A stretch of 7,864 nt of DNA from Caulobacterales bacterium RIFOXYB1_FULL_67_16 (GTDB lineage Bacteria > Pseudomonadota > Alphaproteobacteria > Caulobacterales > Caulobacteraceae): assembly GCA_001796045.1 (NCBI GenBank), contig MGLN01000097.1, positions 1 to 7,864 of the forward strand, given 5' to 3'. The first letter of the stretch is position 1, and every line of letters starts with the position of its first letter. The notes beneath the pieces are model-generated. The model had not been told where the DNA came from. It was given only the letters and a program-made list of their open reading frames with translations, and searched no databases. Of this stretch, positions 1 through 5,186 are shown piece by piece. Made by a program: the position numbers and the translations under genes.

Positions 1-290
1 TCGCGGGCGAAGGCGTCGCCGACATAGTCGAAGTTCGCCTCGACATGGGCGCGCACCTCGCGCGCGGCCTCCATCATCATGGTCTGCATCCGGGCCGCGA
101 TCTCGGGGGCCGCGTCTGACTTGCGCGTGCCGCTGACCGCCGGGGCCATGATCGCCTTCTGCACCGAACGCGAGCCGCAGAAGGGGCATTCGACCAGACC
201 GCGCGCGGCCTGGTCGTCATAGTCGGCGGACGAGCCGAACCAGGCTTCGAAACCGTGGGCCTGATCGCAGTTGAGAGCGTATCGGATCAT
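1..290 (-). CDS. DUF1178 family protein, partial (C-terminus beyond window)
   Basis: Small protein of unknown function, recognised as DUF1178 from its N-terminus (MIRYALNCDQAHGFEAWF), the CPFCG motif and the FDYVGDAFAR segment. The first 96 residues lie in the window; the C-terminus continues past base 1. C8, H12, C35 and C38 form a C-x3-H / C-x2-C arrangement that could bind zinc, which is inference. There is no signal peptide or membrane segment, so it is probably cytoplasmic. The ATG at 290-288 is the family's usual start and lies 18 nt after the amidase stop. No Shine-Dalgarno is visible, suggesting read-through translation within the comF-grxC-amidase unit. Biochemical function is not known; association with thiol genes is only by context. 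Family call is fairly sure. Confidence 0.85.
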   Translation of the reverse strand, partial: MIRYALNCDQAHGFEAWFGSSADYDDQAARGLVECPFCGSRSVQKAIMAPAVSGTRKSDAAPEIAARMQTMMMEAAREVRAHVEANFDYVGDAFAR

Positions 291-308
291 GGGTGGTCAG
301 GGGCTGAA

Positions 309-1148
309 TCAGCGGGCGGGCAGAAAGTCGCGATCGTGGGTCAGAGCGGGCACGGCCGTTCGGGCCTTGGCCGCCGCCTCCATGTCCAGCTTGGCCGTGA
401 GAACGCAAGGGTCGTCGTGATCCGCCTTGGCCAGAATCTCGCCCCAGGGGCCCACGACCGTCGAGCGGCCCCAGGTGCGGCGACCGTCCTCATGTAGCCC
501 GCCCTGGGCCGGGGCCAGGACGAAGGCGCCGGCTTCTATGGCCCGCGCGCGCAGCAGCACCTCCCAATGGGCTTCTCCGGTCGGAACCGTAAAGGCGGCG
601 GGCACGGCGATCATCGAGGCCCCGGCCTTGGCCAGCTGGCGGTGCAGGTGGGGGAAGCGGATGTCGTAGCAGATGGTCAGGCCCAGCCGCCCCCAGGGCG
701 TGTCGGCGACCGCCGCCCCGTCGCCGGGCCGCACCGTGGCGCTTTCGCGGTATTTTTCGCCGTTGGGCAGCTCGACGTCGAAGACGTGCAGCTTGTCGTA
801 CCGGGCGACGATCCCGCCGGACGCATCGATCAGCAGCGACCGGTTGGCGGCTCGCCCGTCGCCGGCATGGCCGGACCGGACGATGGCCGAGCCGATCAGC
901 AGCCAGATTCCCAGTTCCGCCGCCAGGCGGCGCAGGCCCAGGACGGCGACGTCGGCCTCTTCTCCCGTGATCGCGGCGTCGCGTCGGTCGCGGCGCTGTT
1001 CCAGGACATTGGTCCCCTCGGGCGTCAGGACGAATTTCGCCCCGCCGGCCGCGGCTTCGCGGATCAGGGGCTCGACGTGGGCCAGGGCCGCCTCGGCCGT
1101 CGCCGGCGTGCGGGTCTGGATCAGGGCGATGTCGAGCCCGCCGCCCAT
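309..1148 (-). CDS. Carbon-nitrogen hydrolase, Nit1-like amidase
   Basis: A 279-residue nitrilase-superfamily amidase of normal length. The catalytic triad is visible: E44 (LTPEGT), K119 (RYDKLHVFDVE) and C160 (LTICYDIRFP). The segment TGEAHWEVLLRARAIE near 190-205 closely resembles eukaryotic NIT1, so the best guess is a deaminated-glutathione or related omega-amide hydrolase acting in the cytoplasm. Related family members instead use omega-amides of 2-oxoacids, so the substrate is inference. The ATG at 1148-1146 is chosen because the recognisable fold starts at once (LDIALIQ); the frame is open up to 1223, but that stretch lies inside grxC. The start is 4 nt downstream of the grxC stop with no strong Shine-Dalgarno, indicating translational coupling. 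The adjacency to glutaredoxin supports a glutathione link. Confidence 0.9.
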   Translation of the reverse strand: MGGGLDIALIQTRTPATAEAALAHVEPLIREAAAGGAKFVLTPEGTNVLEQRRDRRDAAITGEEADVAVLGLRRLAAELGIWLLIGSAIVRSGHAGDGRAANRSLLIDASGGIVARYDKLHVFDVELPNGEKYRESATVRPGDGAAVADTPWGRLGLTICYDIRFPHLHRQLAKAGASMIAVPAAFTVPTGEAHWEVLLRARAIEAGAFVLAPAQGGLHEDGRRTWGRSTVVGPWGEILAKADHDDPCVLTAKLDMEAAAKARTAVPALTHDRDFLPAR

Positions 1149-1152
1149 GGGA

Positions 1153-1410
1153 TCAGGCCGCCAGAAGCGGGTCGAGCTTGCCGTCGCGGTCCAGGGCGTG
1201 GATGTCGTCCGACCCGCCGACATGGGCGCCGTCGATGAAGATCTGCGGGAAGGTCATGCGCCCGCCCGACTTCTCGACCATCTCGGCCTTCTTCTCGGGA
1301 TCGTTCGAGGCGACGATCTCGGTATAATCGACCCCCTTCTTCTTCAGCAGCGCCATGGCGCTGTAGCAGTAGGGGCAGCCGGGCTTGGTGTAGATGACGA
1401 CGTCAGCCAA
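1153..1410 (-). CDS. grxC: Glutaredoxin 3
   Basis: An 85-residue monomeric dithiol glutaredoxin, the normal length for GrxC. It reduces protein disulfides and glutathione mixed disulfides in the cytoplasm, using glutathione as electron donor. The active site C12-P-Y-C15 follows the first strand (VVIYTKPG). The cis-proline loop is T53-F-P55-QIFIDG, with F where many homologues have V, and the glutathione-binding GGSDD is at 65-69. The start codon is TTG at 1410-1408: a GGAG Shine-Dalgarno lies 7 nt upstream, the protein begins exactly where the family does, and no ATG is available. It sits 50 nt after comF, with a hairpin in the gap, and 4 nt before the Nit-type amidase. Function is very secure. 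Confidence 0.95.
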   Translation of the reverse strand: MADVVIYTKPGCPYCYSAMALLKKKGVDYTEIVASNDPEKKAEMVEKSGGRMTFPQIFIDGAHVGGSDDIHALDRDGKLDPLLAA

Positions 1411-1421
1411 ATCAAAACTCC
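1408..1421 (-). promoter_or_regulatory. RBS fixing the grxC TTG start
   Basis: On the minus strand GGAG (1421-1418) is followed by a 7-nt spacer and the TTG initiation codon at 1410-1408. There is no in-frame ATG or GTG nearby. This decides the start and shows a non-AUG initiation codon. Confidence 0.75.
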
Positions 1422-1430
1422 AGATAGGGG

Positions 1431-1452
1431 CGTCCCGCGCGCAAGCGGGACG
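1431..1452 (-). other. GC-rich hairpin in comF-grxC gap
   Basis: A perfect 8-bp inverted repeat (CGTCCCGC / GCGGGACG) encloses a 6-nt loop, in the 50-nt gap between the comF stop and the grxC start. No T-run follows it on the minus strand, so it is not a canonical intrinsic terminator. It could attenuate read-through, protect a processed 3' end, or be followed by a separate grxC promoter. I see no convincing promoter hexamers in the gap. Confidence 0.5.
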
Positions 1453-1460
1453 GTTTGAAA

Positions 1461-2267
1461 CTACATAGTCAGTTCACGGGCGTTTCGCACCCGTGCGATG
1501 ACGGCCAGGTCGACGCTCCGCGCCCCGGCCTCGATCAGGGCCCGGGCGCAGGCCTCGCCGGTCGCGCCCGTGGTCAACACGTCGTCGATCAGAAGGATGC
1601 GCCGCCCCTTGATCCGTCGCCGCCCCGCCTCCGTCGCAGCGAAGGCCTTCCTCACGTTCAGCCGCCGACCCCGCCGGCTCTTGCCGCCCTGGCTTGCGGT
1701 ATGGCTGGTTCGCACCAGGGCGTCGGGCAGATAGTCGAGCCGGGCGTGGCGGGCCAGGGGACGGGCGATCTCGGCCGCCTGGTTGAACCGTCGCGACAGC
1801 AGGCGGAGCGGATGCAGGGGCACGGGAACCACGGCGTCGGCCTCCTGGATCAGATCGGCGGCGGCGCGGCCGATCCAGCGGGCGAACAGGGAGGCGAACT
1901 GCTGCTGGTCGCCGTGCTTGAACCGCAGGATCAGCCGGCGCGAGTGGTCGTCGTAGATACAGGCCGCCCGCGCCCGCTGGAACAGATAGGGCTGGGCCAG
2001 GCAGGCGGCGCAGCGGGTCTCGGCGAAGGCGCCGCCGTCGAACTCGAAAGCCGCGCCGCAGCCGTCGCAGACCGGCGCCTCCAGAAACCGGATCCGGCTC
2101 CAGGCGTCGGGCGTCAGGCCGGCGGCGGCCGTGGCCTCCGGGCTGTCATGGGCCAGGGGCGGCAGGATCAGATCGGCCAGACTTCGCCCCAGACCGCGGC
2201 CCGCGTCGCGCAACTGACGCCCCGCCCCTTCCCAGGCGCGCCGCCAGCCCCCATCCTGCACATCCAT
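1461..2267 (-). CDS. comF: ComF family phosphoribosyltransferase-like protein
   Basis: A 268-residue ComF protein. In competent bacteria ComF assists transformation DNA uptake or processing; in most alphaproteobacteria the role is not settled. Two CxxC pairs form the N-terminal zinc-ribbon part (C67/C70 and C86/C89). The phosphoribosyltransferase fold follows, with VVPVPLHPLRLLSRRFNQA at 146-164, the T-x2-Q plus basic stretch at 190-209, and the PRPP loop ILLIDDVLTTGAT at 224-236. The upstream PP-rich segment (residues 36-50) has no cysteine, where many homologues carry PPxCP. The ATG at 2267-2265 is chosen over an open frame reaching 2705 because a strong GGGGGAGG lies 5 nt before it and family similarity begins after it. 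It overlaps the start of the divergent methyltransferase gene. First gene of the leftward comF-grxC-amidase-DUF1178 group. Confidence 0.9.
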   Translation of the reverse strand: MDVQDGGWRRAWEGAGRQLRDAGRGLGRSLADLILPPLAHDSPEATAAAGLTPDAWSRIRFLEAPVCDGCGAAFEFDGGAFAETRCAACLAQPYLFQRARAACIYDDHSRRLILRFKHGDQQQFASLFARWIGRAAADLIQEADAVVPVPLHPLRLLSRRFNQAAEIARPLARHARLDYLPDALVRTSHTASQGGKSRRGRRLNVRKAFAATEAGRRRIKGRRILLIDDVLTTGATGEACARALIEAGARSVDLAVIARVRNARELTM

Positions 2268-2280
2268 GACCGCCTCCCCC
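2265..2280 (-). promoter_or_regulatory. Strong comF ribosome binding site
   Basis: On the minus strand GGGGGAGG (2280-2273) sits 5 nt before the comF ATG. The same bases encode codons 3-5 of the divergent methyltransferase gene, so this stretch serves as coding sequence on one strand and as a ribosome binding site on the other. Confidence 0.75.
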
Positions 2281-3165
2281 GAAGCCCCGCCCCTGATTTT
2301 CGACGCCCGCCGCCGCGCGGCCCGTCTGGCCCGCGCCGCCGACAGGCTGGGCCAGGCCGATTTCCTGCACGTCCGGGCGGCCGAGAACGCCGCAGGCAGC
2401 CTGGAGGCCATCCTGCGCGAGTTTCCGGTCGCGGTCGACCTCTCGGCCCATTCCGGCCCCTTCGCCCAGGCCCTGGCGGCCAGCGACGCCGCCACCCGGG
2501 TGGGGACGGTGGCGACCCCGACCGCTCTGGCCGAGCGCGCCGCCCCGGGCGCCGCCGCCCTGCCGCTGGCGGACGGCTCGACCGATCTGATCGTCTCCCT
2601 GCTCAGCCTGCACTGGGCCAACGACCTGCCCGGCGCCCTGGCCCAGATCCGGCGGGCGCTGAAGCCGGACGGCCTGTTCATCGGCACCCTGTTCGGGGCG
2701 GGCACCCTGAAAGAGCTGCGTGCGGTCCTGACCCAGGCCGAACTGGAGGAGCGCGGCGGCGCCCAGGCGCGAGTCTCGCCCTTCGCCGACGGCTATGACG
2801 GGGCGGCCTTGCTGCAGCGGGCCGGTTTCGCCCTGCCGGTGTCGGACGTGGACCGGTTCACCGTCCGCTACCGCGACCTGTTCGCCCTGGTCCGCGACCT
2901 GCGCGCCATGGGCGAGACCAATGTGCTGCACGGCCCGATCCGGCCTCTCAGCCGCGCCGTGATCGCCCGCGCCGCCGCGCTTTACGCCGAACGCCACGGC
3001 GATGCCGAGGGCCGCATCCCCGCCACCTTCGAAATCATCCATCTGGCCGGCTGGAAGCCGCATGAAAGCCAGCAGAAGCCCCTGCCGCGCGGCTCGGCCA
3101 AGGTCCGGTTGGCGGACGCCCTGGGCGTGAAGGAGATGACGGGAGAGGAGACCGACCCGGTCTGA
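2266..3165 (+). CDS. BioC/NDUFAF5-type SAM-dependent methyltransferase-like protein
   Basis: A 299-residue class I methyltransferase-fold protein of the clade that includes BioC and the complex I assembly factor NDUFAF5, which in humans hydroxylates an arginine of a complex I subunit. Family marks are IFDARRRAARLARAA near 10-25, SLLSLHWANDLPGAL near 111-124, RALKPDGLFIGTLFG near 130-144 and the C-terminal GWKPHESQQKPLPRGSAK near 262-279. The SAM-binding motif I reads VDLSAHSG at 57-64, weaker than the usual DLGxGxG. The ATG at 2266 is the only start: no alternative codon occurs between an in-frame stop at 2215 and the conserved N-terminus. No Shine-Dalgarno precedes it, so a leaderless or weakly initiated mRNA is likely. 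A role in complex I assembly is more likely than biotin synthesis, because no bio genes are nearby; this is inference. Confidence 0.8.
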   Translation: MTASPEAPPLIFDARRRAARLARAADRLGQADFLHVRAAENAAGSLEAILREFPVAVDLSAHSGPFAQALAASDAATRVGTVATPTALAERAAPGAAALPLADGSTDLIVSLLSLHWANDLPGALAQIRRALKPDGLFIGTLFGAGTLKELRAVLTQAELEERGGAQARVSPFADGYDGAALLQRAGFALPVSDVDRFTVRYRDLFALVRDLRAMGETNVLHGPIRPLSRAVIARAAALYAERHGDAEGRIPATFEIIHLAGWKPHESQQKPLPRGSAKVRLADALGVKEMTGEETDPV

Positions 3166-3182
3166 TCCGAATGACGGATCAG
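3162..3182. terminator. Possible bidirectional hairpin at convergent gene ends
   Basis: A perfect 8-bp inverted repeat (CTGATCCG / CGGATCAG) with a 5-nt AATGA loop. The left arm contains the methyltransferase TGA (3163-3165) and the right arm contains the Flp pilin stop (3181-3179 on the minus strand). Its position between convergent genes suggests a shared transcript end. It lacks T-runs on both sides, so intrinsic termination would be weak. Confidence 0.5.
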
Positions 3183-3355
3183 CCCTGCAGGGCGTCGGCG
3201 ATCTTCTGCATGACGTCGTTGTAGAGGGCGCCGTTGGAGCCCCCCAGAGCGCTCAAACCGCCCAGGATGGCGACGAAGATCAGGGCGACGACAAGCCCGT
3301 ATTCTATGGCGGTGGCGCCGTCCTCGTCGGACAGGAACCGGGCGATGAAATCCAT
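3179..3355 (-). CDS. Flp/Fap-type pilin (Tad pilus subunit)
   Basis: A 58-residue Flp-family prepilin. A short leader (residues 1-13) ends in a glycine, followed by ATAIEYGLVVALIFVAILGG. This gives the expected Glu at +5 and Tyr at +6 after predicted cleavage at G13 by a TadV/CpaA-type prepilin peptidase, then a hydrophobic helix to about residue 37 and a short polar tail. Length is typical. The ATG at 3355-3353 has GGGAGG 6 nt upstream and begins the known leader pattern; the frame is open to 3484, but that stretch lies within mutT. It is 25 nt after the mutT stop, so probably co-transcribed with argJ-mutT. No tad/cpa assembly genes are in the window, so it is an isolated pilin gene that would need machinery encoded elsewhere. 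Confidence 0.9.
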   Translation of the reverse strand: MDFIARFLSDEDGATAIEYGLVVALIFVAILGGLSALGGSNGALYNDVMQKIADALQG

Positions 3356-3367
3356 GGCCGGCCTCCC
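3353..3367 (-). promoter_or_regulatory. Flp pilin ribosome binding site
   Basis: GGGAGG on the minus strand (3367-3362), 6 nt before the ATG. It sets the start at the prepilin leader. It also implies efficient independent initiation, unlike mutT upstream, which relies on overlap with argJ. Confidence 0.7.
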
Positions 3368-3380
3368 TGGTCGGCGGTGA

Positions 3381-3794
3381 TCAGAGCAGGTCGCGCAGCC
3401 AGGCGACCAGGGGTTCGTCCGCCGGCGGCATGGGATAGTCCGAAAGCTTCTCCGGTCTGACCCAGGCCAGGCCGGCGTGCTCACGCGCCGTGACCACGCC
3501 GTCCCACCGTCGGCACAGATACAGTGGCATCAACAGGTGAAAGGAATCGTAAGCGTGGCTGGCGAAGACGAAGGGCGCCAGGCAGGATTCGCTGACCTCT
3601 ATGCCCAGTTCCTCGCGCAGTTCGCGGATCAGGGCCGCCTCGGGCCGCTCGCCGGGCTCGACCTTGCCTCCGGGAAACTCCCACAGGCCGGCCAGCTTCT
3701 TGCCCTCAGGCCGTTTGGCGATCAGCACCCGGCCGTCGACGTCGATCAGGGCGACGGCGACGACGAGGACGGTGGGGAGCGGCGTCTCGGTCAC
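3381..3794 (-). CDS. mutT: Nudix hydrolase, MutT-type 8-oxo-dGTP diphosphatase
   Basis: A 137-residue Nudix protein, close to MutT in length. It probably hydrolyses oxidised nucleoside triphosphates such as 8-oxo-dGTP to the monophosphate, preventing A:T to C:G mutations. The Nudix box is complete at 43-65: G43, E49, then REL-x-EELGI with R57, E58, E61, E62 and G64. The preceding RPEGKKLAGLWEFPGG (28-43) is typical of MutT. The chosen start is GTG at 3794-3792, forming GTGA with the argJ stop (4-nt overlap). The protein begins in the right place, and the longer open frame to 4853 is a shadow inside argJ. The overlap implies translational coupling to argJ. Other Nudix substrates cannot be excluded. 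Confidence 0.9.
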   Translation of the reverse strand: MTETPLPTVLVVAVALIDVDGRVLIAKRPEGKKLAGLWEFPGGKVEPGERPEAALIRELREELGIEVSESCLAPFVFASHAYDSFHLLMPLYLCRRWDGVVTAREHAGLAWVRPEKLSDYPMPPADEPLVAWLRDLL

Positions 3795-5185
3795 GACCGA
3801 TAGTCGCCGTTGATCTCGATATAGCCCTTGGTCAGGTCGCAAGTCCAAACCGTGGCCGAGGCCCGGCCGGCGCCGACGTCGACCGTGATGTCGATCTCGG
3901 GCTTCTTCATATAGGCGGTCATCTTGGCCTCGTCGTAGGTCGGGGACGGGGCGCCGTCGACGGCGGCCTGGTGCGGGCCGAACCTGATCGCCAGCCGGTC
4001 GCGATCGACCGGCTCCTCGGTCTTGCCCACAGCCATGACCACCCGGCCCCAGTTGGCGTCCTGGCCGGCGATGGCGGTCTTGACCAGAGGGCTGTCGGCG
4101 ATGGACTTGGCCAGCTTGCGGGCCGAGGCGGGGCTGGCGGCGCCGTCCACCGTCACCTTGACGAACTTGGTCGCCCCCTCTCCGTCGCGCACCAGCTGGT
4201 GCGCCAGATCCAGCATCACCTTGTCCAGGGCGGCCGAGAAGCTCTTCAGACGCCGGTCGCCGACCCGGCCGATCCGCGGCGCGCCCGAGGTTCCGGTGGC
4301 GAACAGCAGGGCCGTGTCGTTGGTCGAGGTGTCGCCGTCCACCGTCACCGAATTGAAGGTGGTGCGCACGTGCAGGCCCAAAAGGGCCTTCAACACGTTC
4401 GGATGGATGTCGGCGTCGGTGACGATGAAGGCCAGCATGGTCGCCATGTCCGGGGCGATCATGCCCGACCCCTTGGCGATCCCGGCGATCCGGACCTTGT
4501 ACCCCTCGATCTCGGCCTCCGCGTAGGAGCCCTTGGGGAAGGTGTCGGTGGTCATGATGCCGCGGCCGGCCCGCGCCCATTGCTCCGACGGATGGATGTC
4601 TGCGTCCAGACCGGCCTCGATGTCCGCCAGTTTGGACACGATTTTCTTGTCGTCCAGCACCACGCCGATCACTCCGGTCGAGGCCAGCATGACGTCGCGC
4701 TGGCGACAGCCGAACCGCTTGGCCACCTCGGAGGCGGCGCGCCGGGCCGCATCGGCGCCGGCCTTTCCGGTGAAGGCGTTGGCGCAGCCGGCGTTGACCA
4801 CCAGGGCCCGCACGTCCTTGCCGCCCTCGGCCCCGCCCAGATGCTTCTTGCACCAGTCGACCGGCGCCGAGCCGATCTTGTGGCGGGTGAAGACCCCGGC
4901 GCAGCTGGTGCCGCGGGCGAAGCGGAAGACGACCAGGTCGTCGCGCTCGTGCTTGTAGAAGCCGGCGCGGGCGGTGGCGATTTCGACCCCGCCGACGGGC
5001 GGAATGGTCGGGAAGGGCACGGCCAGGGGCGAGATCGCCAGGCCGGGCTTGCCGGCCGCCGGGGCGGGCGCGGCGGCGGGCTCGGCCGGGCGGGTCGCGC
5101 GTTTCAGGGCGGTGGCGAACGGATCCAGCGCCTTTTCGAACGCCTGTTCGATCTTCTGGCCGGTCTTGGAGGGAGTCTTGGTCAT
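3791..5185 (-). CDS. argJ: Glutamate N-acetyltransferase / amino-acid acetyltransferase
   Basis: ArgJ transfers the acetyl group from N-acetylornithine to glutamate in the cyclic arginine pathway; some ArgJ enzymes also use acetyl-CoA. The 464-residue precursor contains the oxyanion-hole STGVIG (169-174), the autocleavage motif KGSGMIAPDMATML (238-251) with predicted cut between A248 and nucleophile T249, DGDTSTND (283-290), GQDANWGR (374-381) and the family C-terminus EINGDYRS. Residues 1-50 form an unusual extension: a basic, possibly amphipathic helix (11-30), then an Ala/Pro linker. The extension has no other start codon before GTG 56, which would cut into the core, so ATG 5185-5183 is retained. 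It lies 1 nt after the parvulin gene stop and overlaps mutT by 4 nt. Monofunctional or bifunctional use cannot be read from sequence. Confidence 0.95.
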   Translation of the reverse strand: MTKTPSKTGQKIEQAFEKALDPFATALKRATRPAEPAAAPAPAAGKPGLAISPLAVPFPTIPPVGGVEIATARAGFYKHERDDLVVFRFARGTSCAGVFTRHKIGSAPVDWCKKHLGGAEGGKDVRALVVNAGCANAFTGKAGADAARRAASEVAKRFGCRQRDVMLASTGVIGVVLDDKKIVSKLADIEAGLDADIHPSEQWARAGRGIMTTDTFPKGSYAEAEIEGYKVRIAGIAKGSGMIAPDMATMLAFIVTDADIHPNVLKALLGLHVRTTFNSVTVDGDTSTNDTALLFATGTSGAPRIGRVGDRRLKSFSAALDKVMLDLAHQLVRDGEGATKFVKVTVDGAASPASARKLAKSIADSPLVKTAIAGQDANWGRVVMAVGKTEEPVDRDRLAIRFGPHQAAVDGAPSPTYDEAKMTAYMKKPEIDITVDVGAGRASATVWTCDLTKGYIEINGDYRS

Positions 5186-5186
5186 G

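Noticed and set aside
303..313. Short inverted repeat around a GAATC (CcrM-type GANTC) site between the amidase and DUF1178 genes
   Set aside because: The arms are 5 bp around a single base, and isolated GANTC sites occur elsewhere in the window inside genes; no regulatory meaning can be supported.
1455..2798. 447-codon plus-strand open frame opposite comF
   Set aside because: It has no domain, is Gly/Pro/Arg-rich, and overlaps both comF and the methyltransferase gene in another frame.
3356..3484. Longer Flp pilin start at 3484
   Set aside because: It would overlap mutT, adds Arg/Pro-rich residues before the prepilin leader, and ignores the well-placed ribosome binding site.
3381..4853. MutT extended upstream as a 490-residue protein
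   Set aside because: The added part is argJ read in another frame. The GTG at 3794-3792, overlapping the argJ stop, gives a normal MutT.
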